Of a DNA stretch of 64,000 nt, positions 41,167 to 50,683 are shown piece after piece. A model generated the notes under the pieces. The model did no database searches. It was given only the letters and a program-made list of their open reading frames with translations, and was not told where the DNA came from. The DNA is from Anaerolineae bacterium (GTDB lineage: Bacteria > Chloroflexota > Anaerolineae > UBA3071), in assembly GCA_029907105.1 (NCBI GenBank), contig JARYMM010000006.1:31835-95834 (forward strand), given 5' to 3'. The stretch's first letter is position 1; the number at the start of each line of letters is the position of its first letter. A program made the position numbers and the translations under genes.

Positions 41167-42255
41167 ATGAACAGACGAGAACGGGTATGGCAGGCCATCC
41201 ACCATCAGGAGACGGATTTCGTCCCCTACAATTTCCATGCTGTGCCTGGCGTGTGGCAGAAGGTGTGCCGGCATTACGGGCTCACGGACACCCATGAGGC
41301 CATGGAGTTCATCGGCAACCACATCGTCAAGGTGGGCTCCGACTTCAACTACAACCCCTGGGCCGATGAGGTGGGGCGGGTGGAGCTGACCGTCAGCGGC
41401 GGGCCGGTGCACACAGCGCTCGATAGCGAAGGTGGGCTGCACCGCGACGAGTTCGGCTGCCTCTGGGATCGCACGGGCAGCCTGCCGCACCCGGTGGCCT
41501 ATCCGCTGGCCGAGAAGCCTGACCTGCATGGCTATACGTTCCCCGACCCTTACCGCCAGGGCCGTTTCGATCAGGCCCGCGAGCTGGCCGACCGCTATCG
41601 CGGGGAAGTGTTCCTCTTCGGCAAACTGGGCATGGCCCTCTTCGAGCGGGCCTGGTCCATCCGGGGCATGACCCAGTTGCTCATGGACATGGTGGAACGG
41701 CCGGAGTTCGTGGAGGAGCTGTTGGACCGCATTCTCACCGAGTGGAACCTGCCCATCATTGACCAGCAACTGGCGCTGGGGGTGGATGGCTTCTATTTCG
41801 CCGACGATTGGGGCTCCAAGACGGGGCTCATCTTCAGCCCCAGGATGTGGCGGCGCTTCATCAAGCCACGGCTGGCGGTCATGTATCAGCGCTGCCGTGA
41901 AGCGGGCGTGGTTGTGGCCCAGCATTCCGATGGGGCCGTCGGCGTCCTGTTCCCCGACCTGATCGAGATCGGCTTGCAGGTGTTCAATCCCCTGTCGCCG
42001 TCGGTCATGGACCCGCCAACGGTCAAGGCGCAGTACGGCGACCGGCTGTGCTTCTACGGCGGCATTGACGTGGAGCGCACGCTGCCTTTCGGCACGCCGG
42101 AGGAGGTGCGGGGAGAGATGCGCCACATGGCCGAGCTCATGGGCCGGGGCGGCGGCTACATCCTGCAGAGTTCGCACACCATCCTCGACGACGTGCCCCT
42201 GGCGAACCTGGTGGCCTACATCGAGGAAGTGCGCCAGATGGCTGGGCTGACGTGA
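41167..42255 (+). CDS. UroD-family protein 3, HSDG type
   Basis: 362 residues. Start MNRRERVWQAIHHQETDFVPY; later LIEIGLQVFNPLSPSVMDPP and FYGGIDVERTLPFGTPEEVR. The putative zinc position reads H253-S-D255 (AQHSDGAV), like the protein at 29144 and unlike that at 30590. Its stop overlaps the start of an aldolase-like gene by 4 bases, which in turn overlaps an FGGY kinase, so the three are a tight operon. The reaction is unknown; the context suggests processing of a phosphorylated or modified sugar. Confidence 0.85.
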   Translation: MNRRERVWQAIHHQETDFVPYNFHAVPGVWQKVCRHYGLTDTHEAMEFIGNHIVKVGSDFNYNPWADEVGRVELTVSGGPVHTALDSEGGLHRDEFGCLWDRTGSLPHPVAYPLAEKPDLHGYTFPDPYRQGRFDQARELADRYRGEVFLFGKLGMALFERAWSIRGMTQLLMDMVERPEFVEELLDRILTEWNLPIIDQQLALGVDGFYFADDWGSKTGLIFSPRMWRRFIKPRLAVMYQRCREAGVVVAQHSDGAVGVLFPDLIEIGLQVFNPLSPSVMDPPTVKAQYGDRLCFYGGIDVERTLPFGTPEEVRGEMRHMAELMGRGGGYILQSSHTILDDVPLANLVAYIEEVRQMAGLT

Positions 42256-43169
42256 GGGTCATGCTTGTACCATTCACAGAACTCCTGGCCGAGGCTTTGG
42301 CCGGCGGTTACGCCGTCGGCTACTTCGAGGCCTGGGACATCTACTCGCTGGAGGCTGTGCTGGAAGCGGCCGAGGCCGAGAACGCTCCGGTGGTGCTGGG
42401 CTTCGGCGGGGTGATGATGGAGCCGGCCTGGTTCGACGGCGGCGGACTGGAGCGGCTGGGGGCCCTCGGACTGGCCACGGCTACGGCGGCCAGGGTGCCG
42501 GTCTCGCTCCTCCTCAACGAGGTCACCACCTTCGCCCAGGTGGTGCGCGGCATCCGCGCCGGCTTCAACGCCGTCATGCTCAGCACGAGCGAGCTGCCTT
42601 ACGCCGAAAACGTCCGTCTGACCCGCCGGGTGGTGGAGGTGGCGCATGCCGTCGGCGTGGGCGTGGAGGCGGAACTGGGCTCGCTGCCCGATGCCTCGGG
42701 CGAGATGGACGACGAGGGACGCCTGACCGACCCTGACGAGGCTGCCCGCTTCGTCGAAGAGACGGGGGTGGACGCCCTGGCCGTCTCCGTGGGCAACGTG
42801 CACGTGCTGACGCATGGGCAAGCCGTCATTGACTGGGAGCGGCTGGCGGCCATCCACCGGGCGGTGGCGGCGCCGCTGGTCCTGCACGGCGGCACGGGAT
42901 TTCCCGAAGAAGGCATCGCCCAGGCCATCGCCCTGGGCGTGGCCAAGGTCAACATCGGCACGGTGCTGAAGCGGGCGTTTCTGGAGGGCATCGCTGAAGC
43001 GATTGCGGCACTTCCTGCGGGGGTCAGCGTGCAACAGAGCATGGGCTCGCGCAAAGCAGCCGACGTCTTGCAGCAGGGTAAGGAGCGCGTGCGGGAAGAG
43101 GTTGTGCGGCGCATCCGGCTGTGGACAGATGTCGGACGACGAAGGATGGACAAAGGACGGATGGCATGA
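42252..43169 (+). CDS. Class II fructose-bisphosphate aldolase family protein with altered active site
   Basis: 305 residues (GTG at 42252 overlapping the previous stop; ATG at 42261 is an alternative). The TIM-barrel family is clear from GVEAELGSL, TDPDEAARFVEETGVDALAVSVGNVH and PLVLHGGTGFPEEGI. In active class II aldolases the sequence LHLDHG supplies the catalytic Asp and a zinc His; the aligned segment here is LLLNEV (N89, E90). The other zinc His (H184, H212) remain. Ordinary aldol cleavage is therefore doubtful; it may bind zinc differently or have another role. It lies between a UroD-family gene and a kinase with 4-base overlaps on both sides. Confidence 0.85.
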   Translation: MRVMLVPFTELLAEALAGGYAVGYFEAWDIYSLEAVLEAAEAENAPVVLGFGGVMMEPAWFDGGGLERLGALGLATATAARVPVSLLLNEVTTFAQVVRGIRAGFNAVMLSTSELPYAENVRLTRRVVEVAHAVGVGVEAELGSLPDASGEMDDEGRLTDPDEAARFVEETGVDALAVSVGNVHVLTHGQAVIDWERLAAIHRAVAAPLVLHGGTGFPEEGIAQAIALGVAKVNIGTVLKRAFLEGIAEAIAALPAGVSVQQSMGSRKAADVLQQGKERVREEVVRRIRLWTDVGRRRMDKGRMA

Positions 43170-44671
43170 GCTTGCTAGGATTGGATATCGGCATCACGGG
43201 CTGCAAGGCGGTGGCTTTCAACCCCGAGGGCGAGATGCTCGCCCAGGCTTACCGCGAGTATCGCCTCTACCAACCGCAGCCCGGCTGGATGGAGTTGGAC
43301 CCGGCGGAGGTCTGGGCGGCAGTGGCCGGCGTGATCCGCCAGGTAGCGACGGCTGTTCCCGGCGACCCGGTCCAGGCGCTGAGCGTGTCCACGCACGGCG
43401 AATCGGTGGTGCCGGTGGACGCGCAGGGGCAGCCCCGTTACGGTTTCATCACTGCCATTGACACCCGTGCCGGCGAACAGGCCCGCTGGTGGGATGAGCG
43501 GTTGGGCAAGGAGCGCATCTTCCGCATCACCGGCATGCCGCTGCACCCCATGTACACGGTCAACAAGCTGATGTGGCTGCGGCAGCACGAGCCACAGGTG
43601 TTCGCGGCGGCCCATCGCTTCCTGTGCATGCAGGATTTCGTCTTCCACCAGTTGGGGCTGCCACCGACCATGGACCGCACCCTGGCCACGCGCACCATGG
43701 CCTTCGACGTGTCGCGGCTGGCCTGGTCGGAGGAGGTCCTGGAGCTGGCGCAACTGGATGTGGCGCGGCTGTCGCAGGTGCGGCCCTCGGGCACAGTCAT
43801 CGGCGAGATACCGACCGCTGTGGCCGAGGAGCTGGGGCTGGCCCGAGGCGCCGTAGGAGTGACTGGGGGACACGACCAGCCCTCCGGCGCGCTGGGCTGC
43901 GGGGCCGTCGCCGAGGGCATCGCTATGGACTCCACAGGCACCGTGGAGTGTGTGGCCGTGGCCTCGCCGCGGCTGGTACTGGCCCCGGAGCTCATGGAGA
44001 GCAATCTGCCCATCGCCCCGCACACCGCGCCGGGCATGTACCTGGTGCTGGGCTATTCTTCCACCGGCGGAGCGTTGCTGCGCTGGTACCGCGACAACTT
44101 CGCCCGCGCCGAGCAACAGGAGGCCAGGCGGACAGGCCAGGACGTCTATGACCTGATCCTGCAACAGGCCACGCCGGGGCCATCGCCGGTGCTCATCCTG
44201 CCGCACTTCGTGGGCGCCGGGACGCCCTCCATGGACGCCGCATCCAAAGGGGCCATCCTGGGCCTGGACCTGAGCACGACCCACGGGCAGATCATCAAGG
44301 CCATCCTGGACAGCGTCAGCTACGAGGTCAAGCTGAGCGTGGATGCTATGGAGGCGGCGGGCATCGCCGTGCGGGAGCTGCGCGCCTTCGGCGGCGGCGC
44401 CAAATCGCCCCTCTGGCTGCAGACCAAGGCCGACATCTTCGGCAAGCCGGTGTGCGCCGTCGCCGTCTCCGAAGCGCCCTGCCTGGGGGTGGCCATCCTG
44501 GCCGGCGTGGCCACCGGCGTGTTTGCCTCCCTCGAGGAGGCCCTGGCCCAGATGGTGCGCATCGGGCGCACCTACGAGCCGGACCTGGCCCTGCACGAGC
44601 GATACATGGAGAAGTTCGCCGTCTTCCAGCAGGTCTATCCGACGCTGGCGGAGCTCAATCACCGGTTATGA
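43166..44671 (+). CDS. FGGY-family carbohydrate kinase
   Basis: 501 residues from the ATG at 43166, overlapping the aldolase-like stop; the track start at 43121 is too early. N-terminal LLGLDIGITGCKAVAFNPEG, substrate loop LSVSTHGESVVPVD leading to FITAIDTRA with the catalytic Asp, then GVTGGHDQPSGALGCGAV and RAFGGGAKSPLWLQTKADIFG. The STHGES motif differs from the SGQMHG of xylulokinase, so specificity is likely different (gluconate, L-fuculose or erythritol-type kinases are options). It forms an operon with UroD protein 3 and the altered aldolase. Confidence 0.87.
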   Translation: MSLLGLDIGITGCKAVAFNPEGEMLAQAYREYRLYQPQPGWMELDPAEVWAAVAGVIRQVATAVPGDPVQALSVSTHGESVVPVDAQGQPRYGFITAIDTRAGEQARWWDERLGKERIFRITGMPLHPMYTVNKLMWLRQHEPQVFAAAHRFLCMQDFVFHQLGLPPTMDRTLATRTMAFDVSRLAWSEEVLELAQLDVARLSQVRPSGTVIGEIPTAVAEELGLARGAVGVTGGHDQPSGALGCGAVAEGIAMDSTGTVECVAVASPRLVLAPELMESNLPIAPHTAPGMYLVLGYSSTGGALLRWYRDNFARAEQQEARRTGQDVYDLILQQATPGPSPVLILPHFVGAGTPSMDAASKGAILGLDLSTTHGQIIKAILDSVSYEVKLSVDAMEAAGIAVRELRAFGGGAKSPLWLQTKADIFGKPVCAVAVSEAPCLGVAILAGVATGVFASLEEALAQMVRIGRTYEPDLALHERYMEKFAVFQQVYPTLAELNHRL

Positions 44672-44728
44672 GGCAGGTACATTCTACCAGTTTCCCGATC
44701 TGTCAACCGAACGAGGGAGGAGATCATC

Positions 44729-46411
44729 ATGAGCAAGACAAAGTACGCTATCGGCATTGACTTTGGCACGGAATCAGGCCGCGTCGTGTTGGTGGACGTG
44801 GCCACAGGCGAGGAGGTAGCCACCGCCGTCCATCCCTACGGCGACGGCGTGATTGACGAGGTCCTGCCGGGCACCGACATCCGGCTGCCGCCCGACTTCG
44901 CCTTGCAGAACCCTGCCGACTACATCGAGGTGCTCAAGGTGGCCGTCCCCGCCGTGCTGCAGCAGGCGGGCGTGAGCGCCGACGATGTCATCGGCCTGGG
45001 CACCGATTTCACGGCCTGCACGATGATGCCCATTGACGAGGAGGGCGTCCCCTTGTGCCTGAAGCCGGAGTGGCGCAATAACCCCTACGCCTGGGTCAAG
45101 ATCTGGAAGCACCACGCTGCCCAGCCCGAAGCCAACGAACTCAATCGCATCGCCCGCGAGCGGGGCGAGGAGTGGCTCTCCCGCTACGGAGGCAAAATCT
45201 CCTCCGAATGGCTCTTCCCCAAGATCTGGGAGACGCTGAACAAGGCCCCGGAGGTGTACGAGGCTGCCGACCGCTTCATCGAGGGAGCCGATTGGATCGT
45301 GCTGCAACTGACGGGCAACGAGCGGCGCAACTCCTGCACGGCCGGCTACAAGGCCATCTGGGAGAAGGGGACGGGGTATCCCTCGGAAGATTTCTTCGCC
45401 GCCCTGGACCCGCGGCTGCGGCACGTGGTGGATGAGAAGCTCTCGCGCGATATCTACCCGCTGGGCGGGCGCGCCGGCGGCCTGACCGAGCAGGCGGCGC
45501 AGTGGACAGGGCTGCGGCCGGGCACGGCGGTCTCCATCGGCAACGTGGACGCCCACGTCTCCGTGCCCGCGGCCACGGTGACCGAGGTTGGGCGCATGGT
45601 GATGATCATGGGCACCTCCACCTGCCACATGGTGCTGGGCGAGGAAAAACGCATCGTGCCCGGCATGTGCGGCGTGGTTGAGGACGGCATCATCCCCGGC
45701 CTCTTCGGCTACGAGGCCGGCCAATCGTGCGTCGGCGATCACTTCGCCTGGTTCGTGGAGCATTGCGTGCCGGCCAGGTATGAGGCGGAGGCCAAGAGCC
45801 GTGGGCTGAACCTGCACCAACTACTGGAGGAGAAGGCTGCTGCCCTGCGGCCGGGCGAGAGCGGCCTGGTGGCCCTGGACTGGTGGAACGGCAACCGCTC
45901 GGTGCTGGTGGACGTGGACCTGACCGGCCTGCTCCTGGGGGCCACATTGCTGACCAAAGCGGAAGACATCTACCGCGCCCTCATCGAGGCCACGGCCTAC
46001 GGCACGCGCATCATCATCGAGACCTTCGAGGAGAGCGGCGTGGCCGTGAACGAAATCGTGGCCACGGGCGGCCTGCCGGAGCGCAACAAACTGCTGATGC
46101 AAATCTACGCCGACGTCACCGGGCGGACCTTCAACGTGGCCGCCTCCGGGCAGGCGGGCGCTCTGGGCTCGGCCATGTTCGGGGCCGTGGCCGCGGGCAA
46201 GGCTGCCGGCGGCTACGACACCATCTTCGAGGCGGCGAAGCACATGGCTCACCTCAAGGATGAGGCTTTCCACCCCATTCCCGAGAACCAGGCCGTGTAC
46301 GACCGGCTCTACGCCGAGTACAAGATCCTGCACGACACCTTCGGCCGCGGGGCCAACGACGTGATGAAGCGGCTGAAGCGCCTCAAGGCCGAGGTTCTGG
46401 GAGTGGCATGA
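44729..46411 (+). CDS. araB: L-ribulokinase
   Basis: 560 residues, the usual AraB length. [24 protein letters not shown] at the N terminus, [42 protein letters not shown] and [19 protein letters not shown] are strong ribulokinase blocks. It phosphorylates L-ribulose (and D-ribulose in some bacteria). GGGAGGAGATCATC precedes the ATG. With the AraD-like gene at 34852 and the isomerase-family gene at 31779 it could complete L-arabinose catabolism, although these are 10 kb apart. Confidence 0.93.
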   Translation: MSKTKYAIGIDFGTESGRVVLVDVATGEEVATAVHPYGDGVIDEVLPGTDIRLPPDFALQNPADYIEVLKVAVPAVLQQAGVSADDVIGLGTDFTACTMMPIDEEGVPLCLKPEWRNNPYAWVKIWKHHAAQPEANELNRIARERGEEWLSRYGGKISSEWLFPKIWETLNKAPEVYEAADRFIEGADWIVLQLTGNERRNSCTAGYKAIWEKGTGYPSEDFFAALDPRLRHVVDEKLSRDIYPLGGRAGGLTEQAAQWTGLRPGTAVSIGNVDAHVSVPAATVTEVGRMVMIMGTSTCHMVLGEEKRIVPGMCGVVEDGIIPGLFGYEAGQSCVGDHFAWFVEHCVPARYEAEAKSRGLNLHQLLEEKAAALRPGESGLVALDWWNGNRSVLVDVDLTGLLLGATLLTKAEDIYRALIEATAYGTRIIIETFEESGVAVNEIVATGGLPERNKLLMQIYADVTGRTFNVAASGQAGALGSAMFGAVAAGKAAGGYDTIFEAAKHMAHLKDEAFHPIPENQAVYDRLYAEYKILHDTFGRGANDVMKRLKRLKAEVLGVA

Positions 46412-48264
46412 GCCTGCCAAAGCCCAAGCTCAAAGCCCAAAGCTCAAAGGGCAAACTCCAAACCTCAAACTCCAAACTTGAAACTGCCTTTGCCGGATGG
46501 TGGCGGGTGACCTGGCGACGCGTTCTCCTGCTGAGCGGCTTTGCGCTGCTCTGCGGCCTCCTCTCCTGCCAGCGGCAACCCGCGCCGCAGGTCGTTGTCC
46601 CAACATCGCCTGTCGCCGAAACGCCCACCCTCACCGCTCCTCCCCCACAAGCGGGGGAGGCCGGGAGGGGGCCGACGGCGGTTTATCATCCGCTCACGGC
46701 CACGCTCACTCCGACTCCCTCGCCCGCGGTCATTATGCCAACCTCTGCTCCCTCTCCCACGGCCACGCCGGCTATCCGCCTGGCGCTGGCGGCTGAGTTG
46801 CCGCCGCCTATCGAAGAGGCCGCCCGCGCCTGGGCCGCCGGGCAGGGCGTGGCCATTGTGGAGGATGCCGCCGAGCTGCGCCTGGACCTCAACCCCGCGC
46901 CGGATGGCCGCCTGGTCAGCGAACGCCTCTACGTGCCTGTGCAGCGCTTCCCCACGCTGCGCGAGGAGGTCACGCTGGACGAACTGCGCCAGAGCTGGGC
47001 AGGGGCGGGCGGTTTCGCCTGCCTGCTGCTGAGCGAGGCAACGGCGGCCGAGCTGGCCGCGCTGTGGGGGCCGCCGGGGGAGGGTGTCGAGATGGTGCCC
47101 GACGGCGAGTTGACGGAAGCGCTCTGGCAGGACGAGCAGGCGGTGGCCATCGTGCCCTTCGAGCGGCTGGAGCCGCGGCTCAGACCGCTGCGGCTGGATG
47201 GCCTTTCGGCGGTGGACAACCGGCTGGCGCAGAGCGACTGGCCGCTGGCGCTGCGCGTCTGGCTACACGGTGCACGAGCAGAGGCGGAGGGACTGCTCAC
47301 ACGTCTGCGGGAGAGCGTGCCCGCCACCAACCGCGATGCAGCCAGGCTCACCGTGCTGGTGATGACCGGGGTGACGGCCATGGCCCGTATGACGGCCTGG
47401 AAGATGGAGGTCTACGAGGATTACGCCTATCCGGCCCACGTCATCGGCCCCGAGCTGGCCGCTGCTGACATCACACACATCAGCAACGAGGTGCCTTTTG
47501 TGCCCGGCTGCGTGGCCGACCCCACACTCAACAACATCGTCCTCTGCTCCAGGCCGGAGTACCTGGCCGCACTGGACGAGGTAGGGGCAGACATTGTCGG
47601 ACTGACGGGGAACCACCAGAACGATTTCGGCCCCGAGGCCATGCTGGAATCGCTGGAAATCTATGCCGGGCACGGGCTGCCCGTGTACGGCGGCGGGGCC
47701 AACGACGAAGAGGCGCGCCGACCGCTCCTCATCACCCATAACGGCAATCGGCTGGCCTTCTTAGGGGCCAATGAGTTCGGCCCTGCCGAGGCCTGGGCCA
47801 CGGCCGACAGCCCCGGCTCGGCCCGCTTCGATCTGGAAACCATGCAGGCGGACATCGCCGCCGTGCGGCCCCAGGCGGACGTGGTGCTGGTGGAGCTTCA
47901 GTACACCGAGTTCAACGACCAGGGCGACTACCAGACGGAGCCGCTGCCCAGGCAGCGCGCGGACTTCCAGGCGCTCAGCGCCGCCGGGGCGGACATCGTC
48001 ACCGGCGTGCAGGCGCACCAGCCGCAAGCGCTGGAATTCACCGCCGATGGCATCATCCTTTACGGCCTGGGCAACCTCTTCTTTGACCAGATGTGGTGGG
48101 AGGCGCGGCAGGGATTGATTGCCCGCCATGCCATCTACGAGGGCCGTCACATCAGCACGGAGCTGCTGGTGACCATCCTGGAGGATTGGGCGCAGCCTCG
48201 CTGGGCCACGCCTGCGGAGCGCGAAGAGGTCTTGCGCACCGTCTTCGCCGCCAGCGGCTGGTAG
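46408..48264 (+). CDS. CapA-family (PGA_cap) lipoprotein with N-terminal extension
   Basis: 618 residues if the ATG overlapping the araB stop is used. The first ~30 residues ([20 protein letters not shown]) are encoded by low-complexity CAAACTCCAAAC repeats, and a GTG at 46507 (then [20 protein letters not shown] with a lipobox-like end) may be the real start. After a Thr/Pro-rich linker comes a ~200-residue domain, then the CapA/PGA_cap metallophosphatase-like domain: [49 protein letters not shown] and [10 protein letters not shown]. CapA proteins act in polyglutamate capsule export, but many homologues have unknown roles. A C/G-rich palindrome is translated at residues 78-85. Confidence 0.85.
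   Translation: MSLPKPKLKAQSSKGKLQTSNSKLETAFAGWWRVTWRRVLLLSGFALLCGLLSCQRQPAPQVVVPTSPVAETPTLTAPPPQAGEAGRGPTAVYHPLTATLTPTPSPAVIMPTSAPSPTATPAIRLALAAELPPPIEEAARAWAAGQGVAIVEDAAELRLDLNPAPDGRLVSERLYVPVQRFPTLREEVTLDELRQSWAGAGGFACLLLSEATAAELAALWGPPGEGVEMVPDGELTEALWQDEQAVAIVPFERLEPRLRPLRLDGLSAVDNRLAQSDWPLALRVWLHGARAEAEGLLTRLRESVPATNRDAARLTVLVMTGVTAMARMTAWKMEVYEDYAYPAHVIGPELAAADITHISNEVPFVPGCVADPTLNNIVLCSRPEYLAALDEVGADIVGLTGNHQNDFGPEAMLESLEIYAGHGLPVYGGGANDEEARRPLLITHNGNRLAFLGANEFGPAEAWATADSPGSARFDLETMQADIAAVRPQADVVLVELQYTEFNDQGDYQTEPLPRQRADFQALSAAGADIVTGVQAHQPQALEFTADGIILYGLGNLFFDQMWWEARQGLIARHAIYEGRHISTELLVTILEDWAQPRWATPAEREEVLRTVFAASGW
46639..46660. repeat. Palindromic repeat inside the CapA-like gene
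   Basis: CCTCCCCC-ACAAGC-GGGGGAGG, followed by CCGGGAGGGGG; read in frame as [11 protein letters not shown] within the linker. Confidence 0.8.
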
Positions 48265-48571
48265 GCTCAGCGCATCCTGGTTCCAGTACACGGCTTGCGC
48301 AGCGATCAGGCGCAAGCCACAACATGTATGAGGGGTAAACGAGGGGACGCCCCTCGTACTCCCCGGGCTTCCGCTGCGCACGCCCGTACATCACAGATTT
48401 TGACAAATGCCCCGTTTCGTGATACCATATCATCGTGCTCGGCTCAGGCATTGGCAGCGGCGCGATCCTCCACGACAGGAGCCGTCGCAGGGCGGTGAGA
48501 GCAGCATCCTCAGGGCCGTGGCCCAGGGTGCTGGCTCAGGGTTTGAGGATCATGTAGAGAGGCAGCAGGAC
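48265..48571. other. Gap with hairpins and the Opp-type operon promoter
   Basis: 307 bases. A GGCTTGCGC/GCGCAAGCC hairpin (48292-48318) follows the CapA-like gene; a smaller palindrome ACGAGGGG-ACG-CCCCTCGT is next. A good promoter then appears, and the leader of ~135 bases holds no evident gene. Confidence 0.7.
48400..48428 (+). promoter_or_regulatory. Promoter of the Opp-type transporter operon
   Basis: TTGACA, 17-base spacer, TACCAT. Transcription would start near 48435, inside the upstream extension of the track ORF (48407), which argues for the later ATG at 48572. Confidence 0.75.
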
Positions 48572-49654
48572 ATGGGCGTACCTAGCGCACTCCGTAGCCC
48601 TAAATCGGCATCTGTCGGCACGGCCAGGCTGATTCGCCGCATCGTTTCCAACTATCTGCTACGTCGGCTGCTGAAGGCCCTCTTCACCGTCTTCTTCGTC
48701 ACCACTTTAATCTTCTTTCTCATCCGGCTGATGCCCTCCAACCCCATCGAGGTGTATATTAACGAACTCATCGTCCAGTATGGCTTCTCCTACGAGGACG
48801 CGCGCAACCAGGCGGCCTCCCTTTTCGCCATTGACCTGGATGCCCCGATGGCTGTCCAGTACCTGGACTTTCTCAGACATCTGTCGCGGGGTGACCTGGG
48901 GAATTCGCTGCGCTCGCCGGGGACAACTGTGCTCAGCGTCATCGCCAAATTCCTGCCCTGGACGCTCTTCAGCGTGGGCACGGGCCTCCTGCTCAGCTTC
49001 ACCCTGGGGGTCAGCCTGGGCATGTTGATGGCCTACAAACGGGAGTCTTCCCTGGAACCCGTCCTGGCGGGGATCGGTTCGTTTCTGAGCTCGGTGCCCA
49101 ACTACATCATCGGCATCCTGCTGCTGGTCTTCCTGGGGGTGCGCTGGGAACTGGTGCCCATCGGCCAGATGCGCGGCTCGATGACGCCGGGGATAAAGCC
49201 CAGCTTGACCCTGGAATTCATCAGCGACATCTTCTTCCACGCCGCTTTGCCCATCGCCACCTATGTGCTGACCACCGTCGGCGGCTGGATGCTGACCATG
49301 AAGAGCAGCACCATCAGCACCCTGGGCGAGGATTATGTGACCGTGGCCCGGGCGCGCGGGTTGCCGGAGACGCGCATCACGACAGCCTACGTGGGGCGCA
49401 ACGCCGCCCTGCCGCTCTTCACCCAGTTGGCCATCAGCATCGGCTTCATCGTCGGCGGTTCCATCCTGATCGAGCAGATTTTCGTCTACCAGGGCATCGG
49501 CTACCAGCTTCTGGTGGCCATCAGCAATCGCGACTATCCGGTCATGCAGGGGATCTTCCTGATCATCACTGCCTCCGTCATCGCCTCCAACTTCCTGGCC
49601 GATTTCCTCTACAGCCGGCTGGACCCGCGCGTGCGGATTGTCGGACGGGAGTAG
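48572..49654 (+). CDS. Opp/Dpp-type ABC permease (DppB-like)
   Basis: 360 residues from the ATG at 48572 (GAGGCAGCAGGAC upstream). Typical DppB architecture: LLRRLLKALFTVFFVTTLIFFLIRLMP at the N terminus, a periplasmic loop, then the MetI core with an EAA-like loop EDYVTVARARGLPETRITTAYVGRNAALPLFTQ, and the family end DFLYSRLDPRVRIVGRE. With the next permease it forms the channel of a peptide- or oligosaccharide-importing system; all five components are in the window (permeases, two ATPases, binding protein at 53371). Confidence 0.93.
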   Translation: MGVPSALRSPKSASVGTARLIRRIVSNYLLRRLLKALFTVFFVTTLIFFLIRLMPSNPIEVYINELIVQYGFSYEDARNQAASLFAIDLDAPMAVQYLDFLRHLSRGDLGNSLRSPGTTVLSVIAKFLPWTLFSVGTGLLLSFTLGVSLGMLMAYKRESSLEPVLAGIGSFLSSVPNYIIGILLLVFLGVRWELVPIGQMRGSMTPGIKPSLTLEFISDIFFHAALPIATYVLTTVGGWMLTMKSSTISTLGEDYVTVARARGLPETRITTAYVGRNAALPLFTQLAISIGFIVGGSILIEQIFVYQGIGYQLLVAISNRDYPVMQGIFLIITASVIASNFLADFLYSRLDPRVRIVGRE

Positions 49655-49658
49655 TCCT

Positions 49659-50573
49659 ATGGCGCAGCAGAGCGTCTCACTCTACCAGCGCACGGGCATC
49701 GAGTGGCTCAGGGATTTCCTGAGAGGCATCGGCTCGTTTCTGAAGCTCATCGCCAGCAACCGGGTGGGGCTCCTGGGCTTCATCATGGTCATCTTCTTCA
49801 TCGTCCTGTCCACCGTTGGGCCCCGCTTCGTTCCCCTGGACACCAAGACCAAGGTGACCCAGATCTACGTTCCCCCTTCCCGGGAGCATCCGTTGGGCAC
49901 AGATCATCAGGGGCGGGATATCTGGTCCCAGATCGTGCATGGAGGGAAGGACATCCTGTACGTGGCCTTTCTGACCGGGCTGATCTCGACGTTCATCGGC
50001 GTCGTCCTCGGCTCGCTGAGTGCCATCATCGGGGGCGGATTCGATTCCCTGATGACCACCCTGGCCGACATCTGGCTGACCATTCCCCAATTTCCCCTGC
50101 TGGCCGTGCTGGCCGGCTTCATCCGGCTGGACAGCCTCTCCCTGCTGGCGCTGATCCTGGCCGTGCTGAGCTGGGCCGGCCTGTTCCGGGCGGTGCGTGC
50201 CCAGGTCTTCTCGCTCAAGGAGCGGGACTATGTGGAGGCAGCCCGCGCCCTGGACCTGGGCCTGAGGCACATCGTGTTCTCCGAGATCCTGCCCAACATG
50301 ATGAGCTACATCGCCATCAGCTTCACCTTTGCCATGACCTCGGCCATCTATGCCCAGACCAGCCTGGTCTTCCTGGGCCTGGTGCCCATCTCCACCAGCA
50401 ACTGGGGGGTGATGATCAGCCTGGCCTGGACACGAGGCGCCATTTTCTCCAAGGACAGCATCTACTACATCATGTCGCCGATCATGGCCATCGCCCTGCT
50501 GCAACTGGCGCTGGTCTGGATGGGGCGCTCCCTGGAGGCCGTCTTCAATCCCCGGCTGAGGGCGGGTGGATAA
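49659..50573 (+). CDS. Opp/Dpp-type ABC permease (DppC-like)
   Basis: 304 residues from the ATG at 49659 (GGGAG six bases upstream; the track's TTG at 49638 overlaps the preceding gene). DppC hallmarks: RVGLLGFIMVIFFIVLSTVGP, the conserved HPLGTDHQGRDIWSQIVHGGKDIL block, and the EAA loop RDYVEAARALDLGLRHIVFSEILPNMM. The unusual loop MTSAIYAQTSLVFLGLVPIS is still family-like. It follows the DppB-like gene by 4 bases. Confidence 0.93.
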   Translation: MAQQSVSLYQRTGIEWLRDFLRGIGSFLKLIASNRVGLLGFIMVIFFIVLSTVGPRFVPLDTKTKVTQIYVPPSREHPLGTDHQGRDIWSQIVHGGKDILYVAFLTGLISTFIGVVLGSLSAIIGGGFDSLMTTLADIWLTIPQFPLLAVLAGFIRLDSLSLLALILAVLSWAGLFRAVRAQVFSLKERDYVEAARALDLGLRHIVFSEILPNMMSYIAISFTFAMTSAIYAQTSLVFLGLVPISTSNWGVMISLAWTRGAIFSKDSIYYIMSPIMAIALLQLALVWMGRSLEAVFNPRLRAGG

Positions 50574-50683
50574 CGGCCTTACGGGGTATATCCCGGAGTG
50601 GCCGATACGAAGGCTGCCCGTATTCCGCAACCTGTGGTGAGCGAAGTCGAACCATCCGCATTCCGCAATGAGAGTGACCGGTG

